This document shows positions 1 to 8,319 of a DNA stretch of 64,000 bases, in pieces. Source of the DNA: Streptomyces sp. A1277. Lineage in GTDB: Bacteria > Actinomycetota > Actinomycetes > Streptomycetales > Streptomycetaceae. Where the stretch lies: assembly GCF_004795015.1 (NCBI RefSeq), contig NZ_SSBI01000025.1:44273-108272 (forward strand), in the 5' to 3' direction. Numbering within the stretch: the stretch's first letter is position 1; every line of letters begins with the position of its first letter. Below the pieces are notes generated by a model. The model made no database searches, was not told the origin of the DNA, and saw only the letters and a program-made list of their open reading frames with translations. Position numbers and translations under genes: made by a program.

Positions 1-38
1 ACCCCCGGCGGCCCCCACGCAAGGAGAGCAGTCCCCCG

Positions 39-1238
39 ATGACGACGACCGCCATCACCCACATCTCCGCCCTGGTCACCAACGACCCCTCCCTCGGTGA
101 CGAATCCCCCCTCGGACTGATCCAGGACGCGGCCGTCGTCATCGAGGGCGACCGCGTCGTCTGGACCGGTGGATCAAGCAAAGCACCCGCCACTGACAAC
201 GCCGTCGACGCGGGCGGCCGGGCCGTGATCCCGGGCTTCGTGGACTCCCACTCCCACCTGGTCTTCGCGGGCGACCGCACCCAGGAGTTCAACGCCCGGA
301 TGTCCGGCCGGGCCTACAGCGCGGGCGGCATCCGCACCACCGTCGCCGCCACCCGCGCCGCCACCGACGAGGAGCTGTCGGCCAACGTCGCCCGCTACCT
401 CGCCGAGGCGCTGCGCCAGGGCACCACCACGTTCGAGACCAAGTCCGGCTACGGCCTCACCGTCGAGGACGAGGCCCGCGCCCTGCGCATCGCCGCCCGC
501 CACACCGACGAGGTCACCTTCCTCGGCGCCCACATCGTCTCCCCCGACTACGCCGACGACCCGGCCGGCTACGTCGACCTGGTCACCGGCCCGATGCTCG
601 ACGCCTGCGCCCCGCACGCCCGCTGGATCGACGTCTTCTGCGAACGCGGCGCCTTCGACGGCGACCAGGCGCGGGCGATCCTCACCGCGGGCCGCGCCAG
701 GGGCCTGCACCCCCGGGTGCACGCCAACCAGCTCGGCCACGGCCCCGGCGTCCAGCTCGCCGTGGAGCTCGACGCCGCGTCCGCCGACCACTGCACCCAC
801 CTGACCGACGCGGACGTCGACGCCCTGGCCCATTCCGCCACCGTCGCCACACTGCTCCCGGGCGCCGAGTTCTCCACCCGCGCCGCCTGGCCGGACGCCC
901 GCCGCCTCCTGGACGCGGGCGCGACCGTCGCCCTCTCGACGGACTGCAACCCGGGCTCCTCGTTCACCTCGTCCGTGCCGTTCTGCATCGCGCTGGCCGT
1001 GCGCGACATGGGCATGACCCCGGACGAGGCCCTCTGGTCCGCCACCGCGGGCGGCGCCGCGGCCCTGCGCCGCGACGACGTCGGCCGCCTCACCCCCGGC
1101 GCCCGCGCCGACCTGGTGCTCCTGGACGCGCCCAGCCACGTCCACCTCGCCTACCGGCCGGGCGTGCCGCTGGTCCACGAGGTCTGGCGCGCCGGTGAGC
1201 GCGTCGTGGCGCCGTACAGCGCCTCGCACGGCGGCTGA
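39..1238 (+). CDS. hutI: Imidazolonepropionase (histidine degradation)
   Basis: This 399-residue enzyme hydrolyses 4-imidazolone-5-propanoate to N-formimino-L-glutamate, the third step of histidine breakdown in the cytosol. It has the amidohydrolase signature of the family: metal-ligand HSH at residues 71-73, the HANQLGHG block around 228-235, SADH with His251 and STDCNPG with Asp302. The length is normal for HutI. The ATG is preceded by an AAGGAGAG ribosome site at 21-28. No other hut gene is visible; the upstream gene lies outside the window. A strong hairpin follows at 1275-1303 and separates it from the converging sigma-factor gene. The call is secure. Confidence 0.96.
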   Translation: MTTTAITHISALVTNDPSLGDESPLGLIQDAAVVIEGDRVVWTGGSSKAPATDNAVDAGGRAVIPGFVDSHSHLVFAGDRTQEFNARMSGRAYSAGGIRTTVAATRAATDEELSANVARYLAEALRQGTTTFETKSGYGLTVEDEARALRIAARHTDEVTFLGAHIVSPDYADDPAGYVDLVTGPMLDACAPHARWIDVFCERGAFDGDQARAILTAGRARGLHPRVHANQLGHGPGVQLAVELDAASADHCTHLTDADVDALAHSATVATLLPGAEFSTRAAWPDARRLLDAGATVALSTDCNPGSSFTSSVPFCIALAVRDMGMTPDEALWSATAGGAAALRRDDVGRLTPGARADLVLLDAPSHVHLAYRPGVPLVHEVWRAGERVVAPYSASHGG

Positions 1239-1274
1239 CGCCCGCCACCGGGGGAGCCCCGTAAAAAAACGCGG

Positions 1275-1303
1275 AAGGACCTGCCCCGGCGGGGCAGGTC
1301 CTT
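1275..1303. terminator. Bidirectional terminator between hutI and the sigma-factor gene
   Basis: A 13-bp perfect stem (AAGGACCTGCCCC / GGGGCAGGTCCTT) with a 3-base loop sits between two converging genes. It has T-rich DNA on the plus-strand exit and an A-run at 1263-1269 that serves the other direction. Confidence 0.85.
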
Positions 1304-1355
1304 TCTCCGGCGGGCCTCGCGCGCACGGCCGGGAGGGCGTGCGGCGAGGTGCGCG

Positions 1356-2387
1356 CTACTCGTCCAGCGTCAGACCCCTGCGCAGCTTCACCAGCGTGCG
1401 CGAGAGCAGCCTCGACACGTGCATCTGGGAGATGCCCAGCTCCTCGCCGATCTCCGACTGCGTCATGTTGGCGACGAAGCGGAGCGAGAGGATCTTCCGG
1501 TCACGGCCCGGCAGCGCGGCGATCAGCGGCTTCAGGGACTCGACGTACTCGATGCCTTCGAGCCCGTGGTCCTCGTAGCCGATCCGGTCGGTCAGCGCGC
1601 CCTCGTGCTCGTCCTCCTCGGGCTTGGCGTCCAGCGAGCTGGCGGTGTACGCGTTGCTCGCGGCCATGCCCTCGACGACCTCGTCGCGGCTGAGGCCGAG
1701 GCGGTCGGCGAGCTCGCCCACGGTGGGCGCCCGGTCGAGCTGCTGGGCGAGCTCGTCGCCCGCCTTGGCCAGGTCGAGCCGCAGCTCCTGCAGGCGGCGC
1801 GGGACGCGCACGGACCAGCTGGTGTCGCGGAAGAAACGCTTGATCTCGCCGACGATGGTCGGCATCGCGAAGGTCGGGAACTCGACGCCCCGGCTGAGCT
1901 CGAAACGGTCGATCGCCTTGATCAGGCCGATGGTGCCGACCTGGACGATGTCCTCCATCGGCTCGCTGCGGGAGCGGAACCGGGAGGCGGCGAACTTGAC
2001 CAGGGCCAGGTTCAGCTCGACGAGCGTGTCGCGTACGTAGGAGTACTCGGGCGTGCCCTCTTCGAGGGATTCGAGCCGCGCGAAGAGCGTCTTCGACAGG
2101 GCCCTGGCGTCCAGCGCCCCCACTTCGGTGTAGGGCGGGATCTCGGGAAGTCCTTCGAGTCCGTCGATGTCGAACGCGGCACTGTGCGGGTACGAGGCGT
2201 TGTGCGTGTACGGGGCACTGTGCGGGTACGCGGTACTGCGGGTGAAGCGGTCACTGCGGGTACTGCTGGTGCTGTCGGTGCGCGTCCCGTCCGGGACGGT
2301 CGCAGCAGGGGAGTCTGATTCGGTCAGTCCCTGAGGACATGCCGACGGCGCGTAGTGGGTACGCGGTACGTCGAGCCGGGGTGACAT
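1356..2387 (-). CDS. sigI: Sigma-B/F/G-family RNA polymerase sigma factor (probable SigI)
   Basis: This alternative sigma factor has regions 2, 3 and 4 in the C-terminal 240 residues. It shows the region 2 block ending in the SRGVEFPTFAMPTIVGEI stretch typical of the sigma-B/F class and a region 4 helix-turn-helix (TQSEIGEELGISQMHVSRLL) near the end. The start chosen is the ATG at 2387 because GGAGGAG lies 4 bases upstream; an open frame extends to 2525 but without a ribosome site. The first ~90 residues are low complexity with repeated YPHSA/YTHNA units. It is divergent from an anti-sigma antagonist and an anti-sigma kinase, the layout of the S. coelicolor sigI-arsI-prsI partner-switching locus. 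The family is certain; the name rests on neighbourhood. Confidence 0.88.
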   Translation of the reverse strand: MSPRLDVPRTHYAPSACPQGLTESDSPAATVPDGTRTDSTSSTRSDRFTRSTAYPHSAPYTHNASYPHSAAFDIDGLEGLPEIPPYTEVGALDARALSKTLFARLESLEEGTPEYSYVRDTLVELNLALVKFAASRFRSRSEPMEDIVQVGTIGLIKAIDRFELSRGVEFPTFAMPTIVGEIKRFFRDTSWSVRVPRRLQELRLDLAKAGDELAQQLDRAPTVGELADRLGLSRDEVVEGMAASNAYTASSLDAKPEEDEHEGALTDRIGYEDHGLEGIEYVESLKPLIAALPGRDRKILSLRFVANMTQSEIGEELGISQMHVSRLLSRTLVKLRRGLTLDE

Positions 2388-2670
2388 GGTCTCCTCCATC
2401 GTTCTCGGCATATGGCTGCCGATGCCCATACGTGTTCCTGCGGTGAAGCGGCGCCTCCGAAGCCGGTCGTGGTTTGGGTGTCCCTCTACCCTTACCCGGT
2501 CGCCATGGGTCGGTACAACCGCCAATTGACCATGTATGTCCGGTTTGTTGAGGTCTCCGGCTACCGCGTGGCGGATGGAACGCGTAGTGTTCCAAGAACA
2601 TCAGTGACAGCTGCCACGCATCTGCAGGTAGGGGGATGCGGACAGTGACGAGCGGTGAAGAGGGACGGGC

Positions 2671-3039
2671 ATGGACCGCGGGACGGTCGGTAGTACGAAC
2701 CGGGGTCGGCTTCAGGTCGAGGTCCGGACCGAGGGGCGCAGCGAGGTGGTGACGCCCGTGGGTGAGCTCGACCACCACACGGCGGATCTGCTGCGCGAGC
2801 CCCTGGAGAGTGCGGTCGAACAGGGCCGCGTGCGTCTGGTGGTCGACTGCTCGCGACTCGACTTCTGTGATTCCACCGGGCTGAACGTGCTGCTCGGTGC
2901 CCGCCTGAAGGCGGAGGAAGCCGGGGGAGGGGTTCATTTGGCCGCAATGCAGCCAGTGGTGGCGCGGGTCTTCGAGATCACGGGGGCCGAGGCGGTTTTC
3001 ACCGTCCACGCCTCCCTCGACGAGGCCCTGGCCCCCTGA
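2671..3039 (+). CDS. STAS-domain anti-sigma factor antagonist
   Basis: This 122-residue single STAS domain is an anti-anti-sigma factor. Its CDSTGLN motif carries the conserved serine (Ser68) that the partner kinase phosphorylates. Unphosphorylated antagonist binds the anti-sigma factor and frees the sigma factor. It lies divergent from the sigma gene and 245 bp before the HATPase gene, so the three form a partner-switching module. It corresponds by position to ArsI of the SigI system; that name is inferred. The start is the ATG at 2671, with a GAAGAGGGACGGGC stretch just upstream that includes a weak ribosome site. Confidence 0.9.
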   Translation: MDRGTVGSTNRGRLQVEVRTEGRSEVVTPVGELDHHTADLLREPLESAVEQGRVRLVVDCSRLDFCDSTGLNVLLGARLKAEEAGGGVHLAAMQPVVARVFEITGAEAVFTVHASLDEALAP

Positions 3040-3283
3040 TCGGGAGGCGTTCCGGCATCCCGGGCGGCCCCGTTCGTGGCGGGAGTTACGCGGTCCGCGT
3101 AGCCGAAACGGGTGTCGTCGCGATTCGGCCGGGCAGGAGATCTTCCGGCGAGCCCGGGCGGTCCGGCCACCCGTGCCTGTGCGGTTCCTGTATGAGTGTC
3201 CGTATCGGTATTCGTTTTCGTATCTGTTCAATGGGTCGTATCCGTACCAGGGCGACATGGTGAATCGGTGAGGTGAAGCGCTG

Positions 3284-3793
3284 ATGAGCACCACCCGGCA
3301 GCATCCGCCGGGCGGCCTCGGCCGCGAGCCGGAGGGCGCGGGCGTTTCCTCCGCCGAGCCCGTCCGGCCGGCCGAGGGTGCCGAGCGGCAGTGGCGCACG
3401 CTGTCGTTGCGGGAGGCCGCCGGCATTGTGCCGACGGCCCGTGATTTCGCCCGCCAGGCGCTCCAGGACTGGGGCTGGCTCCCCGCGTCCAGCGCCGACC
3501 GCCGCGCGGCCGCGGAGGACGTCCTGCTGGTCGTGTCCGAGCTCGTCACCAACGCGTGCCTGCACGCGGACGGCCCCGACGAGATCCGCATCGCCCACAG
3601 CCCGAAGGTGCTGCGGGTGGAGGTCGCCGACGGCGGGGCGGGCCAGCCCGCGCCGCGTACGCCGCACCGGGCGGGGCGGCCCGGCGGGCACGGCATGTTC
3701 ATCGTGCAGCGGCTCTGCACGGACTGGGGGGTCGTCCGCGTGCCGGGCGAGCCCGGTAAGACCGTCTGGGCGGAGCTGGCCGCCCCGGCATAA
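3284..3793 (+). CDS. Anti-sigma factor serine kinase (HATPase_c, RsbW/SpoIIAB-like)
   Basis: This 169-residue GHKL-type ATP-binding protein is expected to bind and inhibit the neighbouring sigma factor and to phosphorylate the STAS antagonist. The N box is SELVTNACLHA with the Mg-coordinating Asn90. A degenerate G1 box follows as VADGGAGQP, and GGHGMFIVQRLC is the ATP-lid/G2 region. The first 35 residues are a non-conserved extension. The ATG at 3284 is preceded by GGTGAGGTGAAG. A hairpin terminator at 3820-3846 closes the unit. It corresponds by position to PrsI of S. coelicolor. Biochemical specificity cannot be read from sequence. Confidence 0.88.
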   Translation: MSTTRQHPPGGLGREPEGAGVSSAEPVRPAEGAERQWRTLSLREAAGIVPTARDFARQALQDWGWLPASSADRRAAAEDVLLVVSELVTNACLHADGPDEIRIAHSPKVLRVEVADGGAGQPAPRTPHRAGRPGGHGMFIVQRLCTDWGVVRVPGEPGKTVWAELAAPA

Positions 3794-3819
3794 CCGGCAC
3801 CCCCGTCCGTACCCCCTCC

Positions 3820-3846
3820 AAGAGCGCGCCGGATCGGCGCGCTCTT
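3820..3846 (+). terminator. Rho-independent-type hairpin after the anti-sigma kinase
   Basis: A 12-bp perfect stem (AAGAGCGCGCCG / CGGCGCGCTCTT) with a GAT loop is followed by TTGTCTTCC. It isolates the sigma-regulatory genes from the surface-protein operon downstream. Confidence 0.8.
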
Positions 3847-3960
3847 TGTCTTCCCTCCACACGGCCCCCGGCGTACCTTGAGCGCCCGATCTGATGTGTC
3901 GTCAGTTATTCGTGCCGCCTCGCGGCGGCGCGCGGCGACCCGGCCTGAGGGGAATTCGAG

Positions 3961-4659
3961 GTGCCGAACCAGAAACGAACAGCTCTCGCGCTGGCGTCCG
4001 GTCTCGCGGGCGCGGCGGTGCTGCTGGCCGCGCCCGCCGCCCACGCGACGGTCGTCGACGTCGACTACAAGTGCAAGACCCCGATCGGCGACAAGGCCGC
4101 CGTCTCGCCCATCGACATCAAGAGCGTGAAGAGCGGCAGCGGCTACAAGCTGACGATGTCCTTCCAGAAGGGCGTCTCCTCCAGCCCGGTCGAACTGGGC
4201 AAGGGCGCGATGAACCCCAGCGCGGTCATCAAGGTGGGCGGCGCCGACCCCGGGCAGCTCACCGTCACCGGGCCCGCCAACACGGCAGCCATCCCCGCCG
4301 ACAGCCCCATCAAGATCAGCGACCTGAGCGGGACGTACACGCCGAAGAAGAGCGGAAAGGTCACTTTCACCGCGGGCGTCCTCACCATCAAGGCCCTCGG
4401 TACGACGACGACCTGCACCCCCGCGAACAGCCCGGGCCCCTCCCTCTCCCTCGACGTCACGGCCGCGGGCGGCGGCGGTACGGGGACCGAGCCGTCCACC
4501 CAGGACGGCTCGACCGAGCCGTCCACCCAGGACGCGCTGCCCAAGACCGGACCGATGGACTCCGCCCTCGCGCTCGGCACCTTCGGCGGCACGGTCCTGC
4601 TCACGGGCGCGGCCGGAGTCCTGTGGCTGACCCGGCGCGGACAGCGCACGGCGGGCTGA
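3961..4659 (+). CDS. Exported surface protein with LPKTG sorting tail
   Basis: This 232-residue secreted protein starts at a GTG with GAGGGGAATTC upstream. It has a signal peptide of about 29 residues ending in AHA. One domain follows (about 30-170) with a conserved pattern: VDYKCKTP, a central VGGADPG-x-LTVTGP segment, and a paired Cys near 152. A Thr/Ser/Gln linker leads to LPKTG (193-197), a membrane helix (about 201-223) and a basic tail, which is a sortase sorting signal. The same domain occurs twice more in the gene at 6816. It is the first gene of a four-gene unit. I do not recognise a named family; a wall-anchored structural or adhesion role is inferred. Confidence 0.8.
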   Translation: MPNQKRTALALASGLAGAAVLLAAPAAHATVVDVDYKCKTPIGDKAAVSPIDIKSVKSGSGYKLTMSFQKGVSSSPVELGKGAMNPSAVIKVGGADPGQLTVTGPANTAAIPADSPIKISDLSGTYTPKKSGKVTFTAGVLTIKALGTTTTCTPANSPGPSLSLDVTAAGGGGTGTEPSTQDGSTEPSTQDALPKTGPMDSALALGTFGGTVLLTGAAGVLWLTRRGQRTAG

Positions 4660-4708
4660 CCCCACCCGCGCGAACCACCCCCCGCCGCCACGCCCCAGGG
4701 AGCCGCCC

Positions 4709-5695
4709 ATGCCGCCGCCGACCGGTCGCACCGCCCGACGCGCACTAGCCCAGCCGCTGCTGCCGCTGTTCGCAGCCCTGCCGCTGCTCGCCGCCCCGGC
4801 GGCGGCCGGAGCCGCCGAGAAGCCCGCCGTCCCCGCGTGGACGGCGAGCCCCTCGGCGCGCGGCTCCGGGCCGGCCGGAGCCCGGCCGTACTTCTATCTG
4901 GAGGGCCTGCCCGGCAGCGTCCTGAAGGACCGGCTCTCGGTCACCAACCCGGGTACGAAGCCGGTCACCGTACGGCTGCGCGGCGCCGACGCGTACAACA
5001 CCGGCGACGGCTCCTTCGCGGTACGCGGTACGCACGGCTCCACCGGCACCGGGACCTGGCTGCGGACGGCGCGCACCGAGGTGACCGTGCCCGCCCGTAC
5101 CCGGGCCGACATCCCCGTCACCTTCACCGTGCCCGCCGACGCCCTGCCCGGCGACCACCCCGGCGCGGTCGTCGCCGAGAGCGGCGGCCGTTCGGCGGGC
5201 GTCCAGGTCCGGCTGCGGGTCGGCGGACCGAGGCTCGCCGCGCTCAGCGTGGAGGACGTCGGCGTCGTCGGGCACGCCATCCGCTACACGCTGGTCAACC
5301 GGGGCAACACCGTCCTCGCACCGCGCCTGGCCGTCAGCGCGGACGGGCTCTTCGCCCACCTGCGGCGCGGCGCCCGCGCCCTGCCCGTGGAACTGCTGCC
5401 CGGGCAGCGGGCCCACCTCACCGAACCCTGGCCGGACGCTCCCGCGCTGGACTCCGCCACGCTGCGGCTGCGCGTCACGGCGGCGGGCGGCGCCCACGAC
5501 GAGGCGACGGCCAGGGCGGTCTTCGTCCCCTGGGCGCCCGTCACCGGCGCGGCCCTGCTGCTCCTGGCCGCCGCCGCGTCGGCGTACGGCCTCCGGCGCA
5601 GGCGGCGGGCGGGTCCGCCGCCCGGGGGTCCGCCCCCGGATTCCCGGAAGCACACCGACGAGAGGCACTTGGTGAAGGCGGGAGCGCAGACGTGA
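4709..5695 (+). CDS. Membrane-anchored DUF916/WxL-interacting-like protein
   Basis: This 328-residue exported protein has a signal peptide (to about residue 36), then a segment with YFYLEGLPGS, NPGTKPVTVRL, DAYNT and a WLRTARTEVTVPARTR block. That pattern resembles the peptidoglycan-binding half of DUF916/WxL-interacting proteins of Firmicutes. A second immunoglobulin-like half (YTLVNRGNTVLAPRL) follows. A C-terminal membrane helix near 275-295 and an RRRRR stop-transfer tail end the protein. The last four bases overlap the next start (GTGA), which indicates translational coupling. It probably tethers or scaffolds the companion surface proteins at the wall. The DUF916 assignment is by motif pattern and is moderate. 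Confidence 0.72.
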   Translation: MPPPTGRTARRALAQPLLPLFAALPLLAAPAAAGAAEKPAVPAWTASPSARGSGPAGARPYFYLEGLPGSVLKDRLSVTNPGTKPVTVRLRGADAYNTGDGSFAVRGTHGSTGTGTWLRTARTEVTVPARTRADIPVTFTVPADALPGDHPGAVVAESGGRSAGVQVRLRVGGPRLAALSVEDVGVVGHAIRYTLVNRGNTVLAPRLAVSADGLFAHLRRGARALPVELLPGQRAHLTEPWPDAPALDSATLRLRVTAAGGAHDEATARAVFVPWAPVTGAALLLLAAAASAYGLRRRRRAGPPPGGPPPDSRKHTDERHLVKAGAQT

Positions 5696-6819
5696 CGGGA
5701 AGGACCGGACCCGCGACGCTCCGGGAGCGCACGGCGGCACTCCACGGACACGTCCTCGCCGCCGTACTGGCCGCGCTCCTGCCCCTACTGCTCCTGTCCG
5801 CCCCCGGCGCCCACGCCGACGGCCGGAGCGCGACCGCCCCGGAACCGGCCGTCACGCTCTCGGACAAGGAGGCCGGCAAGGGCGGTTCGATCACCGTCAA
5901 GGGCAGCGGCTGGCGGTCCGGAGCGCTGCTCATGCTGCTCGTCTGCGGGCAGTCCAGCCCCGCACGCGGCGTGATCGGCGGCACCAACTCCTGCGCCAAC
6001 GCGGACGGCAGGGCGGTCACCACCGACACGAAGGGCGCCTTCAGCACCAAGCTGCCCGTCTCCGAGCCGCCCGTGCCGTGCCCCTGCGTGGTGCACGTCG
6101 CCACGGTCACCGGGGAGGAGGCCCTGGCCGACGCGGTGTTCGTGGTCGCCGGGCACCCCGTCGCCGCGCTGCCGAAGCAGACGGGACAGGGCAGGCTCGC
6201 CGTGCTGGCCGCCACCCGCCTGGAGGGGGACGGCTCCCTCCTCACCTGGTTCGGCGCCCCGCCCGCCCGCCGCCTCGTGTTCACGGTCGGCAACATGGGC
6301 TCGGCGCCGGTCGAGAACCCCGTATTCCGGGTCGGCACCGCGCACGGCGTCTACGCCCCGCAGTGGGAGGAACGGCAGTGGCGCGGGACCGTCGAGCCCG
6401 GCCGCAAGGCCCGTATCGAACTGCCCGTCGAGCTGGCGGCGGGCGCCCACGGCGACTACCGGGTCTCCCTGAAGTACGGGACGAAGGTGCTCGCCGAGCA
6501 GCCGTGGGGCGTCGGCCGCCCGTGGGGCGTCACGCTCTTCTGGATCCTGCTCTGCCTCGTGGTGCCCGCCGCCCTCTTCCGTATCGGCATGGCGGTCGTC
6601 GACCGGGTACGGCCGCGCTCCGCGCAGACCGCGTCCCGCAGGGGCCGGCGCGCCTCCCCGCTCGCCGGAGCGACCGCGAGGCTCCCGAGGCTGCGGCGCG
6701 CGCCCGTACCCACCGAACCGGTCCCCGGGGCGCGCGCCTCCGGCACGGCCGCGCTGCCCTGGTTCACCCCCGGATCCGCACCGTCAGAGCACAGCCCGAC
6801 GACGAAGGGACATACGTGA
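5692..6819 (+). CDS. Exported membrane protein with neocarzinostatin-like and DUF916-like domains
   Basis: This 375-residue protein starts at the GTG within GTGA shared with the preceding stop. It has a signal segment to about residue 43. A cysteine-containing beta domain (about 48-150; GGSITVKGSGW, LLVCGQ, NSCANADG, PCPCVVHVAT) resembles the neocarzinostatin/macromomycin fold. A second domain (about 170-275; RRLVFTVGNMGSAPVENPVFRVG) is an Ig-like repeat like those in the DUF916 neighbour. A membrane helix near 280-300 and a long basic cytosolic tail follow. It overlaps the next gene by four bases. A structural partner role in the surface complex is inferred; no catalytic motif is visible. 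Confidence 0.7.
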   Translation: MTGRTGPATLRERTAALHGHVLAAVLAALLPLLLLSAPGAHADGRSATAPEPAVTLSDKEAGKGGSITVKGSGWRSGALLMLLVCGQSSPARGVIGGTNSCANADGRAVTTDTKGAFSTKLPVSEPPVPCPCVVHVATVTGEEALADAVFVVAGHPVAALPKQTGQGRLAVLAATRLEGDGSLLTWFGAPPARRLVFTVGNMGSAPVENPVFRVGTAHGVYAPQWEERQWRGTVEPGRKARIELPVELAAGAHGDYRVSLKYGTKVLAEQPWGVGRPWGVTLFWILLCLVVPAALFRIGMAVVDRVRPRSAQTASRRGRRASPLAGATARLPRLRRAPVPTEPVPGARASGTAALPWFTPGSAPSEHSPTTKGHT

Positions 6820-8243
6820 GTACGCAACGCAGGACGGTCGCGGCGGGAGTCGCGATGATGATCGGCGGGGCGGGCATGCTGCTGGCCGCGAGCCCGGCCC
6901 AGGCCGCCGACATCTCGTACAAGACGGAGTGCGTACCCCCGGCCATCTCCGGACTGCCGGCCGTACAGGGCACCACGCAGGTCCAGCTGACCGCGCCCGC
7001 CGAGGCCAAGGTCGGGGACACCGTCGAGGTCGTGTGGAAGACGGTCCAGGCCGCCTCCAGCAATCCCGGCGTCCTCGATCTCGACAAGGACACCGTCAAG
7101 CCGACCGGCACCGTCAAGCTGGGCGGGGCCGCCACCGGCGACCTGAAGATGGAAGGGCCCCGGCAGAACCCGGCGATCCCCAAGAACAGTCCGATGATCC
7201 TGCCGGACATGAAGGGCTCGCTGAAGCTGGAGAAGGCGGGCGAGCTGACGCTGACGCCGGACGCGTACAGCATCAACGTCTCCAAGCCGATCTCCACCGA
7301 CACCAAATGCACCCCCAAGGAGACGGTCCGGCCGGGCGCGACGATCAAGGTCACGGACGGCGGCACGGGCACGACCACGGGCGGCACGACGGCCGGTGGC
7401 ACGACGGCCGGTGGCACGACCGCCGGTGGTACGACCGCCGGTGGTACGACGACAGCGGGCGGGACGACCGCCGGTGGTGACGCCGGCGGTCCAACGTCCG
7501 GCGGCACAACGTCCGGCGGTTCAACATCCGGGGGTACAACTTCAGGTAGTACCGCTTCAGGTGGTACGACTTCCGGCGGCAGCGGCGGTACCACCGACTT
7601 CCCCGGCAAGGAGGTCGCCGTCGACTTCGCCTGCAAGTCGCCCGGACCCGCCTCCATCGCCTCCAAGGTGACGATCAACGCCAAGAAGAACGGAGGCAGC
7701 TACGGGCTGACGGTCAAGACGGCCAAGGGCGTGATGGACAGCCCGGCCGCCCTGCCCGCCGGCGCGCTCAAGCCGTCCATGCAGATCGTCGTCGGCGGCG
7801 CCGACAAGGGCTCCGTGACCGTCACCGGGCCGGGCAACGCCAAGCCCCTGGAGACGGGCAAGCCGGTCGACCTGCCGGACATGACGGGCACCTACAAGCC
7901 CGGCGCGTCCGGCTCGTCCACGCTCACCCCCGGCGCCCTGACGATCGACGTCACCCTCGGCGGCGCGAAGATCAACATCCCGTGCACGGTCACGGGCACG
8001 CCGAAGGCATCGCTCACCCTCGACACCACCGCCCAGGAGGGCGGCGCGTCCGGCGGTGGCTCCACCGGCTCGGGCGGAGCGGCGGCGGCCGGCGGCACGG
8101 CGTCGGGCGGCGGGCTCGCGGCCACCGGGGCCGACGACCACGGCGCCCTGCGCGCGCTCGGCCTGGTCGCCGGCACGGCGATCCTGCTGGGCGGCGCGGT
8201 GTTCACGTTCACCCCGTGGCGCCGGCTGCGCGCCGGACGCTGA
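6816..8243 (+). CDS. Two-domain surface protein with LAATG sorting tail
   Basis: This 475-residue exported protein starts at a GTG in a GTGA overlap. The signal peptide ends AQA near residue 29. Two copies of the domain seen in the gene at 3961 flank a Gly/Thr/Ser linker of GGTTA and GGTTSG repeats. The first copy is degenerate (SYKTEC..., KLGGAATGDLKMEGP). The second is close to the single-domain protein (VDFACKSP, VGGADKGSVTVTGP). The C-terminus has LAATG (about 434-438), a hydrophobic helix and WRRLRAGR, the LAXTG form used by actinobacterial class E sortases. No sortase gene is in the window. A hairpin at 8267-8304 ends the operon. Confidence 0.78.
   Translation: MSTQRRTVAAGVAMMIGGAGMLLAASPAQAADISYKTECVPPAISGLPAVQGTTQVQLTAPAEAKVGDTVEVVWKTVQAASSNPGVLDLDKDTVKPTGTVKLGGAATGDLKMEGPRQNPAIPKNSPMILPDMKGSLKLEKAGELTLTPDAYSINVSKPISTDTKCTPKETVRPGATIKVTDGGTGTTTGGTTAGGTTAGGTTAGGTTAGGTTTAGGTTAGGDAGGPTSGGTTSGGSTSGGTTSGSTASGGTTSGGSGGTTDFPGKEVAVDFACKSPGPASIASKVTINAKKNGGSYGLTVKTAKGVMDSPAALPAGALKPSMQIVVGGADKGSVTVTGPGNAKPLETGKPVDLPDMTGTYKPGASGSSTLTPGALTIDVTLGGAKINIPCTVTGTPKASLTLDTTAQEGGASGGGSTGSGGAAAAGGTASGGGLAATGADDHGALRALGLVAGTAILLGGAVFTFTPWRRLRAGR
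7375..7592 (+). repeat. Gly-Thr/Ser linker repeat inside the two-domain surface protein
   Basis: Tandem 15-bp units (GGCGGCACGACGGCC and variants) encode GGTTA, then GGTTSG-type repeats. They form a flexible spacer between the two domains. Such repeats usually vary in copy number between strains. Confidence 0.85.
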
Positions 8244-8266
8244 GCCGGACCCGTACGGCACACGGA

Positions 8267-8304
8267 AAGGGCCGCCGCACCGTTCCCACGGTGCGGCGGC
8301 CCTT
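8267..8304. terminator. Bidirectional terminator between surface operon and peptide transporter
   Basis: A 16-bp perfect stem (AAGGGCCGCCGCACCG / CGGTGCGGCGGCCCTT) with a six-base loop lies between two converging genes. Confidence 0.85.
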
Positions 8305-8319
8305 CGCGCGGCTGTGCGG

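Noticed and set aside
2388..2525. Upstream extension of the sigma factor gene to 2525
   Set aside because: The extra 46 residues lack a ribosome site, whereas GGAGGAG stands right before the ATG at 2387.
2251..4731. A very long minus-strand open frame antisense to the STAS, kinase and surface genes
   Set aside because: It is a by-product of high third-position GC on the other strand; its peptide is low complexity and the plus-strand genes have recognisable domains.
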